From the NCBI GenBank assembly GCA_037355855.1, contig CM074760.1, positions 6,812,501 to 6,876,500 on the forward strand: a stretch of 64,000 nt of DNA, in the 5' to 3' direction. Within the stretch, counting starts at the first letter, position 1, and each line of letters begins with the position of its first letter. The stretch comes from Pseudo-nitzschia pungens (lineage: Eukaryota; Bacillariophyta; Bacillariophyceae; Bacillariales; Bacillariaceae). Shown in pieces: positions 53,999 to 64,000 of the stretch. The notes under the pieces are model-generated. The model worked only from the letters and a program-made list of their open reading frames with translations. It made no database searches and had not been told where the DNA came from. The position numbers were made by a program, and so were the translations under genes.

Positions 53999-56900
53999 TT
54001 ATGCTTCCTGTTGTTGTCGTGGCGCACCATCGGATCGATCCATCGGCCAACTAGGACGTCCAATTACAAGTTGCCGTGGTCTGGCTGGATCAATATCCAT
54101 TGCAGCTCTCATCGCTCTTCTTCGTTTTTCTCTTCTTGGAGTTCCAAATGCATCTTTCTCATATCTCTTCCTGTGATAATTTGGTGACACCTCCGAATCG
54201 GCTCGAGACCCCTCAGTAGATGCTTGATTCAACATTTCGTTTACTTTTTCTTTGTACAACTCAGTCTTTTCAAGTCGCCGCAACATGTGTCTTGCTATGA
54301 TTAAAGCACTGGATTTGCAAAGAAAGTCGTTAAATTTGATGCACTCGCCAGCTTGTATGCATGCAGGACACCCACCTGTGTAGCCTACATCATCTGCACA
54401 AGACGGGCAAGTTTCTAGCAAATCAATTGCCGCCTGCACCAAACCCCTCGGTGTGAAAATTGATTTCCACAATTGCGCTGTGATTCCAGATCCCCCAGCT
54501 CTGCTATCAAATATGACAACTCGAGTTGGACTATAAAATGAATGATCGCACTGGACATCGTTTAGCACACACGGTACGAAAAGTGGAGCCACGTTGCAAA
54601 GTGCATGAGATAGGGCGTGAACACCGTACCCGAAAGCCTGTGGAGACATAAACCGACCTAATCCAGATGCATCGCAATCAATCCAAAAGGCGAATGTATC
54701 ATATTCCATGTCCGGCAACGACAATTCCGAGCGAGATAGTTCATCCCGAGTCACCAGAGAAATTTTCTTGTAGCCGTGCACATTGCGTTTGACGGTAACC
54801 ATGCCGCAGCCAGCGAAGGATCCCGATGATGGATCTAGATCGTCCGAGAAAATCGTGGAAGCATCAGGTGTTGGATTGGGTTCTTGTTGAGTTTTTGCTT
54901 TGTCAAGTAAGTCAACTCGTTCCATCTGCTTCACAACGGTAATCTTTAGGTTGCTAAGAGGCCTAGTACAATATCTATGGGTGCTCGGCTTGGCATACGC
55001 ACCCAACGTGACAGTGCTTCGAAACCCAACGCCAAAGGCAGGGGGTCGAGTCATAGAAACGATTTTGTAACGACGGCCTCTGTGTGTAATAATAGCACCG
55101 GGAAACGCGTGATAAAAGACTCTGCTGTATGGAATGTTATCCTGAAGAAAAATTCGAGGCAATGGTAAGAAGGCGTAAACAGAACCGGAAAAAATTCAAA
55201 ACAGACACAAAAATTTATTTCGATGGCACTTACCATTATCGCAGCTTCGTGATGGTTGCCATCCATCCGATTAGCTTGCATTGGATGGGATATATCAACA
55301 ATGTCGTAGTTAACGGTCTCTATGGATCGAATGGAAACATCCTTCCACGGATTTTTTATCGATGGATGCGTCTTGAAAACCGATATGAATTTCCCCCCGT
55401 ATACCGCAATCTTTTCCGTCGAAAACGAACCTTTCGAGACTAACTGCTCCATTGCTTCGAGGTAGACTTCCTTGGATCCAAACAGGTCTTGGTCGGACAA
55501 CAGGCCATCCGCTGGCTGTTCTTCTACGCTTTGGATCGCACTCGCACTGTGCGGTCCAGTCAAGGGGAACTCGTTGCCAGCACTATCCACAGAATTTTCC
55601 GCAAGGAAACGTGTCAGGAATGCTTTTCGACAGAGCCATTGATCGGCGCAAAACAAGCCATGCCAGCCATCCTTGAAATACAAAAAATACGTACCAGATC
55701 AAATGGCCCTGCACGAGACCGGGATAGATGGGCATGGAGATTGGAGCGGATAGCCCTCGGGACAAGAGGCTGGTGGGATGCCGCCACAAGTGCTGATCAA
55801 TGGGACTGTTGAAACAAACGCAGATCGCCAGGGATGGTTGATGGCTTGCCGCAGCACCTCTACCAGCACGTCCGGCTTGTTGCATCAAACTGGCATGGCT
55901 TGAGGGAAACCCGCAGTGGAGGGTGAGGCCCACTCCTCCAATGTCGACGCCGAGCTCCAGAGCCGAGGTTCCTACCACTCCCAAAAGTTGGTTGTGAAAC
56001 AATTTTTCTTCGATCTCCCTTCGCTTCATCTTGGAATAACCACCGCGATACGAATCCACCTTGGAAATCATTTTTGCCGTTTCCGGGGACTGTTTTAGTG
56101 CCTTGATACACCGCTCGTAGACCCATTCCACGAGGCAGCGTGTTTTGCAAAAGGCGATGCACCGGACGCCTTTGGTCACAGCTCTGGCGAGGAGCAGTGC
56201 GGTTTCGTCGGCGGAATGCCGGCGACGAATTTCCTTGCGGCTGCGGTGTTGGTTCGCCTTGTTCTTTTGCTCTTCGATTTCCGAGGAGTGGAACGAGAGT
56301 GAAACGGGCCCTGCTGTATCGGGTGAAGTCGCTTTTGTGCCCGCCTCACTTCCGGTCAGGTTTGCGGGAGGGGTTTCGTTTTGAATTGTCAATGGGTTCT
56401 CCATCGGCTGGTTCTCGCCCCGGCTCCCGGACGGACGACTTCGTTTTCGACCCGTTCGTTTCTTTCCTTCGGGCTTCGTTTTCTTGGGCCACGCGACGTA
56501 CCCGAGGGATTTTCCGTGTTCGTCCAGTAGCGGAGGATTCCAGACGAAAAAATGCTTGGCCGCTCGCGGAGAAAAATCCTCGGTGAGGACCGTGACGGGC
56601 TGCGACAGCGGAATGCGACACAGCAACCGAAAATGCTCTTCGGGGTGTGCCAGTGTGGCCGAGCAGGCCAAGAATACTGGCGGCGATGTGGGTGCCACTG
56701 GAGCATTCTGATGGATCGTGACTGCCGGGTTCGTTCCCTGCATCCCGTCGCGATCACCGCGTTCGAATCCGCTTTCCGTGGCCTCCCCGGAGGCACTGTC
56801 CGCGTTTGCGTCTCTTTTTGTTGTCGGGGAGGACTCCGCCGCGCGGGAACAGCAGGACTGCACCCGGTACAGCCGCGCCAGGATCATGGCGACGTGAGCT

Positions 56901-58750
56901 CCAAAGACGCCTTCGTAGCTGTGAGCCTCGTCGATGACCACGTAGGCGAGGTCTTCCAGCAGTGGCCGGTAGAGGGTTTCCCATCGCGGGAGGATCGCCG
57001 CGTGCAGCGTGTCGGGATTGGTGACCACCACGTTGCAGGTCTGGGCAATCAGCGCCCGCTGGGAGTGGGGGGTATCCCCGTCCAGGGCCGCTGCCTCCAC
57101 GTGCTTCGCCAGCTCGGGGTGTCCGTCCAGGAGGCCCCGGAGCTGGACCAGCTGGTCCTGCGCCAGGGCCTTGGTGGGGAAGAGGAGGAGGGAGGTTTGT
57201 CCGTGTAGGATGGCTCGCTGCAGGACGGGAATCCAAAAGCAGAGGGATTTACCGGATCCCGTCCCGGTACAGACCAGCGTGTGCCTGCGGTGGAGCAGGG
57301 CGGATCGGATGGCCGCGGCTTGGTGTTTGTACAAGAATCTGCGAGTTCCACTATGAGTTCGAGTGGGAGCTTCCGTCGTTGTCGTTGCCGTCGAAAGTGC
57401 TCGTCGTCCTCCCCCGCCTCCCTCCAAGCCAAAGGCATCTTGGAGAATCGGGTGCAAGCGCAGTGTGAACGTTGCGTCCGCATCGTTCTCATCGGTTTCT
57501 GGATCTGGTTCTTCGTACCCAGCCGTTTGTCCGGGTTGCGTCCCCGCGTAGGATAATTGCCCGGGCAGCACCGAGTCGGGTATGGGGGTGGGACCAAAGA
57601 CTCCCGACAACGACGAAGACGACGACAACGACGAGTGCACCTGGGTGGTGGGTTTAGTTCCGCGGTGTTGGTGGATGTTGTCGTGATCACAGGACAGTCC
57701 CAGGACCTCCTTCATCGCCTTCCGAGCCTCTTTCTCGTCTTCCAGGAGAGGCTCTGGATCGGGATGGGTTGTGGCTTGCATGTTTGTGTTGGTGTTGGTA
57801 TTGGTAGTATCGGGATCGGGATGCGTATGTGTAGTGGTATTTTCCAAATCTTCGGCATCGCTGCCATTCCCCGGGGGATGATTCATCCCGGGGTCCGACT
57901 GCGAAATAGCTTCCTCCCGAGGCAAGGCAGACTCCGTATCGAGGTTTTTGTTTTCTGTTTTTCCCATGTCCAAATCATTACCGACATCATCTTTGCTCGT
58001 GTTGCTGCTCGTTTCGATCCTCCTTGCCGGTCGTGCCTTTGCTTTTGTCACTGACTCCCGGACCTGCTGTTTCTGTTTCTGTTGTTGCTGCTGCTGCTTG
58101 GCGGCCTTTCGCTGTTCGTTCTGGAGACAGCGCTTGAGTGCCGCGAGCCGTCGCTTGGCAGCCGTTTTGGTGCTCCCACACAGTTTCGGATTGGCATCGC
58201 CCGAGGGAAATCCAACGCGGAAAACAATCTCGGAACGCGACGAGGAAGGCGAGGACTCATTCCATCGCCGCTGGAACTCGTCGTCATTACTGCCATTGCC
58301 ATTGCCATTGTTGTCCCCAACGTTGCCGCCTGGATGGGAGGCGCCGTCGGGATCGGCGGGACCCCGGATCTGCCCCGGATCAGCATCAGTATCAGCATCA
58401 GCATTGCCATTGCCTCTACAATCGTCGTTACAATCGCCATCGCCATTACAATCGGATTCGATCCGGGCTTCCGCCTCGACGCGCACAATGCCAAACCTTG
58501 CGAGGGTTTGGAAATCCTCCAATGGAACCGCCCTGGACAGCGTCGGCAGTGCGGTTTGGAGGCTTTCCAGTGGGATCAGGGTCTGTCCCGTGGCACGCGT
58601 CAGAAAGCGAAGCACCGGATCGAGGAGGGCCAGGGACCGGAAGAGGCCTTTGTTGCTTTCGTTTTGGTTTTTGCTTTTGTTGTTGTTTGTTGTTGCGGGA
58701 GGTGATTGGTCGGAACCGGTTGCACTCGCTGTTGCGGATCGCGAGGACAT
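53999..58750 (-). CDS. HRQ1: HRQ1/MrfA-type DEAH helicase, three exons
   Basis: Exons 58750-55695, 55582-55234 and 55141-53999 give 1515 residues; introns of 112 and 92 bases (donors GTACGT, GTAAGT). The first join reads VQGHLIC-AGNEFPLTG, as in Hrq1 (HLxCAA), the second EAAIM-DNIPYSRVFYHAFPGA. Superfamily 2 motifs: TGTGSGKS (about 492), FPTKALAQDQL, VVTNPDTLH, IDEAHSYEG (about 605), ACSATL, TSALELGVDIGGVGL, and QQAGRAGRG (about 957). The C-terminus has the MZB/DUF1998 zinc cluster: CPSC (1380/1383), CPAC (1393/1396), GEC (1402), after VIFDSRAGGSGI. Hrq1/MrfA proteins unwind DNA 3' to 5' in crosslink and other damage repair. The first 430 residues are mostly low complexity (Asn/Gly/Asp, Gln) and encoded by microsatellite-like DNA. 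Start chosen at ATG 58750; the frame opens slightly earlier without ATG. Confidence 0.9.
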
Positions 58751-60129
58751 CCTTGAATAATGACCAATCCTTTCGGAACATGTACTGTATGTTGTACTCG
58801 TATCGAATATCCCGAAAAGACAGAACAAACACTCGAGGTATTCAGTACCGTACTCGTAGGCAAGCGCGTAAGCTATTCTGTAAGCACTGTGGACTCATTC
58901 TATGTTCTCGGTGAAGCTACGCGCAGCACACGTACAGGAGAAGTACCGAATCGCGTTTGAAGGCTCCGTTCTTCTCTTCTCGAACCGTATCTTATGATAT
59001 GGGGTATGCGTTGTCTTTCAAAGCAACTATGAATGAAGCGACAGTGTAGAACGTGGAACAGCTCGGCTTCGGTGAAATGGGTCTGTTGTTCGGTAAGAAG
59101 ATATGCACTTTTTGGGACAAAATTCGTACCGATACGAATACGAGCAATTTTACTTTCTTTCGCAAGTCCAGCACAAAAAGTACCGATAGAACTTGCTTCC
59201 ACCCACTACAAGTACAACAGGAGCAAATTAACCTTACCATAAACCTTACAGAACTAGGGGCAAAGTACGAGTAAAGTGCAATAAGATCGTAAAAACCGTA
59301 CAAAGAGACTCATCTTACAACATACCCTCGGTATGTATCGGTAGGAGGAAAAACAAGAAACTGATCCGACTCGACTCAATCACCCGCACAGATCCAACCT
59401 AAAACGGTTTTGCTGAAGAATGGCCTCACAAGAACAGTCGTAATCACCAAGGGAGGCTTGGGGTGTAGACTAATTAATTACTACGTACTCTCGAACACAA
59501 TACGGTAGTTCCATTCCCATGATAAAAATGAGATGCATCCCTTTACTACACTATTCATACAGGTACGTCACTAATGTTTGTCACTGATTTGTCGTCTCAT
59601 ATCGTTCTTTGCATTATTTCATGACCGTCAATTCCATTGATTATTTTGTTTTTACTTCGTCATATACTAATAGGTAAGGTTTCTTCGTGCTCCATACCAG
59701 ACTACTACTACCGGTACTGTATCGTGTGTACCGGTCGTTGTAATGTCAACACTAAGAACTGAGTTTCTGATATCTTGTTATCCTTTCTCTGATGAATTTC
59801 TCATGCAGTACGTTTAATACTACTATTAGTAGCTACTGTTAGTAGTACTAATTCTTGTGTTCTGTCTCCGACTTTCCGAGGTGCTGGTGCTTTATTTCTT
59901 GGGCATGATTAATTCTTCCGGGTGAGTGTAGCCGGTTTTCATTTTAACGACATAATATTATTATTTCAATATTTTGGCCAGTCCTCACTGCCAGTGTTTG
60001 TAATATGCATGTACGATACATCCCCATTGAGATCGTCGTCTCCCGAAAATCGGATCTCATAAAGCTCATAACTCTCATTTACCAAAGGGACCAACACAGT
60101 ACTCTTCATTTCCACCTACATCGCGGTTC
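58751..60129. other. Intergenic stretch upstream of the helicase
   Basis: Word-repeat patches (TACCGTACTCGTAG, GTACCGATACGAATACGAG) and CTACTATTAGTAGCTACTG near 59820-59850. No gene seen. Confidence 0.55.
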
Positions 60130-61850
60130 ATGATAAAGCTGCATAGTCATCACCACAGAAGTCCCCACAATCATCCGTAACGCGGATGCTGAAACCCTTA
60201 GGGATAGGGCAGGTTAATTTTACGCTTCAAGCCTCGTTGTTTTCGATTATGTCACAGCCTTGAATATCTTCATCAAATGGAGGTAGGGACGGACCACCCA
60301 TAGTATCTTCGAGACAATTGTTGCCCTCGAAGAACTCAATTGAAGCGTTTTTACATTTAGGTACAAGCGGCAAGTCTCTCTCACTCGCAATTGGGTTGGT
60401 GATTTCGAAACGAGAAACTTCATCCTCCAATTCCTCGCGGGTCCAGTTCCGGATTGTGTATCTTTAGTCCCAATCTACGAAATTTTGGTCTCCGGAATTT
60501 TGGGATACAGAGTTGCTCATCTGGCAAAAGATCTCGTTCGAGCTTGATTGCTGCGTGATCACTGCCACAGAACCCAGAGGCATCGTCGCCGATTTCAATC
60601 TTCAATCCTTTTGGTAGCGGGCCAGCAACAGCATGGAACTTGCTTCATCATCTGCAAGACAAACTTGATCGTCAGAAATCTTAACTTGACTGGTTCCTTC
60701 CGCCGGCAAAGGAAAGGTTCTCGCAATATTATCTTTACAATCGATGTCTTCATACAAGACTATTCTATGTGTTGGATCACATGTGCCTACGACATCACGA
60801 CAATCCATATCTATCTCAAACACGTCCTTCGCCGCATCTCGGCACTGAAAAAAGATTTCCTCCGCAATATCGCTCAGTGAAGAATCTTCGGCGTCAAAAT
60901 CAATGTTCTCGATATCGACCAACGATTCTAGATTCGTACCATTCGATAGCTCAGCCTTTACACCGATATTGCCAGTCACATCGAGTTCACATGTGATCTC
61001 ATCTACCGCCAAATCGACGGAAAATGTGATGTTTACGTCGGTTACTTTTTCGTTTTCAATCGCCGAGAGTACTCAAAAGTTGTAAAAAGTCCACTCACAA
61101 GAGGATTTCTTTGAGCACTGCGTCAACTGATGCACCGGCAACACCATTGGTAGGTACCCAGGACTTTGCTAGATCGACAAGATCAACAAATTTATCGGCT
61201 AGAAATTTGACAACCGTCCCAACCGGGTCACAGCACAATTCTTCGTTTGCTTCCATCGACATTTCGCCAACTACAGTAGAAACGAAGTCAGTCGTATTCC
61301 CCACGAGACCTTGGATCTGGTGAATCGGATCCAGATCACTCTTGATGTCACATCTTGAAACGCAGCGTCCATTTTTGCTAGGTTGTCTTCGATTGCTTTC
61401 AACCCTTTCTCAAGTTTCTTTGCTGTTTCTCTCATTTATTTCATCAGTTTTCCGACTTTCGGAATACAGTCCGTGAAGACACTCGTGGACTGCGCCATGC
61501 TTTGAAGACCTCCAATAGCCTGCATGGTGTCATTGATAAGGATTGTTGTGTTTTGCATTGTGTTCAGTGCTTCGATCACTCTTTCAATTGTGTTCTTCAC
61601 TTTTTCAATATTGTCACCACACGATTTGACATTATCCAAAGTTTTGGAGAGCACAGTCACAAGGTTCTTCACAGGGGCAATTTCGTACAAATCCGGTTGT
61701 TGAGTGCTCGCCGGGGATACCAGATCGGCATTGGGTGCAACTGCAACCGGCGCCGGAGGGAAAGCGCTTGGTGCATGATGTAACTTCCGTTGACGCTGAG
61801 ACAAGAGCTCAAAGTGGAACACCGAAGGAAGTAACACCACGGCGCGAGCA
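60130..61850 (-). pseudogene. Decayed gene with frameshifts and stops, internal FCG repeats
   Basis: Read on the - strand, one protein-like text runs through several frames. 61840-61436 is helical (DNVKSCGDNIEKVKNTIERVIEAL) and ends at a TAA, after which the same frame continues MRETAKKLEKGLKAIEDNLAKMDAAFQD. It then shifts frame into DIKSDLDPIHQIQGLVGNTTDF and on to 61095. 61012-60602 continues as an acidic secreted-like segment with paired cysteines. Another shift gives GPLPKGLKIEIGDDASGFCG, and a further one ELEDEVSRFEITNP to 60227. The unit PKGLKIEIGDDASGFCGSDHAA is echoed at about 60145-60205 (PKGFSIRV..DFCGDDYAAL with a stop inside). No ATG is found at the start. Disrupted gene, or many sequencing errors; function unknown. 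Confidence 0.65.
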
Positions 61851-62189
61851 CTCGGAGGTTACGGAAGTTCGTGCTTGATGCAATGCAAGAAGGACGACCG
61901 CCTTTCCCTTACGATCCCGAATGTGAGGTTTCAAATTGGTTCGAGATAAATTCGAGGAGCTTGTCACTAATTACAAGCACTCTTCCATTTAATCTAGGAG
62001 AACTGTGTATTCTTTATCCGGCGTGCGAACCAGAAGCATAATATTATTATTCATCTCAGTTCGTCGCTTATCTCAATACTTTGCTGGAGACAATGTTGTT
62101 GTGGAGAATATCTACTTCCAAAAACTATGGACGATGACTACGATCCCGTGTCCCGTCGAAAACAAGAAAAAAAGGGCTCAACAAAAGAA
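61851..62189. other. Intergenic, no gene seen
   Basis: Unique sequence between the decayed gene and the tRNA. It includes a T-run on the - strand (opposite 62167-62173) that would end the tRNA transcript. Confidence 0.5.
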
Positions 62190-62260
62190 GCTGGATGGCA
62201 GGATTGAACTACCGACCTTTTGATTACGAATCAAATGCTCTGCCACTGAGCTAAACCAGC
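62190..62260 (-). tRNA. trnT-CGT: tRNA-Thr (anticodon CGT)
   Basis: 71 bases with a full cloverleaf: acceptor GCTGGTT / ATCCAGC (one U-U mismatch at the sixth pair), D arm GCTC-AGTGGCA-GAGC, anticodon arm TTTGA-TTCGTAA-TCAAA with anticodon CGT reading ACG (Thr), variable AGGTC, T arm GGTAG-TTCAATC-CTGCC with one G-U pair. No intron and no encoded CCA. Followed on its strand by a T-run (62167-62173) suited to RNA polymerase III termination. Confidence 0.9.
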
Positions 62261-62539
62261 TGGCTGGCAACAGAGCCGAAATCAATGTTCATTAAAGTAG
62301 AGTTGATTGAAATGTACTTCGTACTTCGTATTTTCGTTTTCTCTGGAAGCTGTCTGGACCTTCCGGAACAAAGTTAGTTTTCGATGCGCAGACCGCGCGA
62401 TTTTCTTATTCCAATTAGTCATTTTAAGGGTATCCCCTCAAATTTGTTTTCTCCCCAAAGAAACTTGCATTTTTTTGGATCGAATGCTACTAAAAAACTC
62501 GCATTTTTGCTCTAGAAAAAAAACACGTATATACAGCAA

Positions 62540-62680
62540 TAAACGCGAGTTTTCAGCAGAAAAATGCGAGTTTTCATTACAAAATGCGAGTTTTCAGCAG
62601 AAAAATGCGAGTTTTCTTATCAAAATGCGAGTTTTCTTAACAAAATGCGAGTTTTCTCGACAATATGCGAGTTTTCTTGT
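62540..62680. repeat. TGCGAGTTTTC minisatellite
   Basis: Seven units of (A)AAATGCGAGTTTTC separated by 5-8 variable bases, period about 20. Two inverted or partial copies (ACTCGCATTTTT near 62499, CTTGCATTTTTTT near 62464) precede it. AAAA...TTTT makes each unit weakly self-complementary. Confidence 0.85.
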
Positions 62681-63216
62681 AAAAATTTCAACGACGCGGG
62701 AGTCGATTTGCTAAGAGAGGGGCAACGATGGAGTCGATTTGCTAACTTAGGGCAAGGCAAGTGCGAAAGGCAATGTAGGATCGTATGATCCGTACCATTG
62801 ACCCAAGCCTACCATTGTCCAGTGCCGTAGTGAACAGAGCTGAACAGTGAGGAATGAGCAGGTACAGTAGAATGTAGAGCAGTAGGCAGAGTTGCTAAGC
62901 AAGGGTCTTTGGTACGGATACTATTCTCATTGTTTTCGCAAAGAGCGAGCCGTAAAGCTGTCTTCGTGAATGGACCGACAATGGCGGTCTGAGAAAAAGT
63001 AATCACCCCCAATAACAACAACAACGATACAAACACCAACAACACAAAACATTAATCACCACCACTACAAACATCGAGCATCGTGGCTCGACACTCCACA
63101 GCGAAAACACCAACAACGAACAAACCACCCCACAAACAACCACCAAAAACAACAAAAAAACACACAACGACAATGACGACAACAACGACAACGACAACAC
63201 CACAACGCAACACACG

Positions 63217-63350
63217 ACACCCCACACAACACCCCACACAACACCCCACACAACATCCCACACAACATCCCACCATATCCCACACAACATCCCACCACAT
63301 CCCATACAACATCCCACACAACATCCCACCACATCCCACAAAAACCATCC
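63217..63350. repeat. (CCCACACAACAT)n minisatellite
   Basis: Imperfect units CCCACACAACAC, CCCACACAACAT and CCCACCACATC repeated about ten times within the A/C tract. Confidence 0.75.
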
Positions 63351-63705
63351 CACAACCAAACTGAATCCCACCCCATTCACCCTCTAAACTAACCCACGAT
63401 CAACAAAAACTAACCCACGATCAACAAAACACCAAAACACCAGAACCGACCCCGTCAAAAAAACCCACCAAATCCCACCCCACCAAAAAACACCAAAACA
63501 ACCAGAACCGACCCCGCCTAAAAACACATCTAATCCCACACCACCAAACAACCTTCTCAATAACCTTCTCACACCACAAAAATACCCCATACAAACAAAA
63601 AAAGACAACAACCAACCCGAATACACCAAAACCCACAACAAACACCAAACTCTCACAACCCCAAAAACAGGACAACCAAAAAGACTTCCAAACAAACCTA
63701 CCACC

Positions 63706-64000
63706 ATGACATCCACCGCCCAACTCGCCGCCGCTCGCCTCAAAGCAAGCACCCACTCCCACTCCACCTTCTCCAACCTCCCAGGAACATCCTTCCTAGC
63801 CTCCGAAAAGAAAACCCAACGCCTAACCCACATCGGATCGGAGACTCTCGCAGCCTCCGTCCAAAACGAACCATCCATGCGCTGGATCATCATCACCACC
63901 GACAACCGCACCGCTATCATCCATAGCATCACCCCGACCTTCGACAACAACCAAACCAAACTCATCGCCCTCCTTACCGACGACATCCACCAAGCAACCT
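63706..64000 (+). CDS. Unidentified protein, 3' partial (runs off the window)
   Basis: The frame from ATG at 63706 (context CTACCACCATGACA) is open for 98 codons to the right edge. It reads MTSTAQLAAARLKASTHSHS, then FSNLPGTSFLASEKKTQRL, and a more structured part RWIIITTDNRTAIIHSITP followed by KLIALLTDDIHQA. Codons end in C far more often than in the other genes of this window, continuing the A/C bias of the upstream tract. No signal peptide is visible and I do not recognise the family. It could be the start of a mobile-element gene (gag-like) or of a highly expressed host gene; the missing 3' part prevents a decision. Confidence 0.55.
   Translation, partial: MTSTAQLAAARLKASTHSHSTFSNLPGTSFLASEKKTQRLTHIGSETLAASVQNEPSMRWIIITTDNRTAIIHSITPTFDNNQTKLIALLTDDIHQAT

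Larger units (their letters stand above)
62261..63705. other. Intergenic: minisatellite then A/C-biased tract
   Basis: TGCGAGTTTTC minisatellite (62540-62680), a GAGTCGATTTGCTAA word twice (62700-62745), then from about 63000 a 700-base tract in which the + strand is almost only A and C. Inside the latter are (CCCACACAACAC)n at about 63217-63350 and a 21-base tandem duplication at about 63388-63430. Long - strand frames there are repeat artefacts. Confidence 0.6.

Noticed and set aside
57948..58760. 270-codon + frame opposite the helicase N-terminus
   Set aside because: Antisense of the low-complexity helicase extension; no independent support.
62540..62680. CRISPR-like look of the TGCGAGTTTTC repeats
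   Set aside because: Units are about 15 bases and spacers 5-8, far too short for CRISPR, and this is eukaryotic nuclear DNA.
63052..63380. Gly/Cys/Val-rich - frames (GCCVGCCVGC)
   Set aside because: Reverse reading of the CCCACACAACA minisatellite.

Overview
The window is nuclear DNA of a diatom, most likely a raphid pennate of the Pseudo-nitzschia / Fragilariopsis / Nitzschia type. The evidence is: two diatom-type cyclins; a cystathionine gamma-synthase-like enzyme with a plastid-type signal peptide ending ASA|F; a small thylakoid-lumen precursor with a twin-arginine segment; short introns (about 90-260 bases) with GTAAGT-like donors; and long intergenic stretches built from a small set of words such as TAACCTTACC, TACCGGTA and GTACGTAC. 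The genus is inference.

Layout. 0-4 kb: a VTT-domain (TVP38/DedA) membrane protein and a SET-domain protein, both on +. 7-13 kb: two cyclin paralogues on opposite strands that share an intron position; in the first, the intron is 120 bases and readable in frame. 13-16 kb: a four-exon secreted peptidase S28. 18-26 kb: the PLP enzyme, a BTB/coiled-coil protein and a TPR-like protein, all on -, separated by repeat-rich DNA holding palindromic 95-base mini-elements and a GTGTCA/TGACAC minisatellite. 28-34 kb: a signal-anchored cysteine-rich protein, a small secreted or organellar protein, and a DNMT2-type methyltransferase.

34.7-44.9 kb is the most striking region: three head-to-tail copies of a 3.4-kb Crypton-like element. 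Each encodes a tyrosine recombinase (R...HxxR...Y) with a C-terminal GCR1_C-like domain. Copies 1 and 3 are intact (757 codons); copy 2 has a 7-base frameshift. The same 7-base word TCATTAT lies at the left end, at both internal junctions and at the right end. That is what repeated site-specific insertion by a tyrosine recombinase would leave. Palindromes at the ends and complementary GAAACGCC / GGCGTTTC arrays on either side of the gene are further undescribed architecture.

45-59 kb holds an SPX-GDPD phosphodiesterase, the small lumen protein, a two-exon CHK/APH-type kinase, a protein of four YPG repeats, and a 1515-residue HRQ1/MrfA-type helicase in three exons. 60-61.9 kb is a decayed gene with frameshifts. 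Next come a tRNA-Thr(CGT), a TGCGAGTTTTC minisatellite, and a strongly A/C-biased tract leading into a gene that runs off the right edge.

The genes are unrelated single units, as expected of a eukaryotic chromosome; no operon or pathway cluster was seen.
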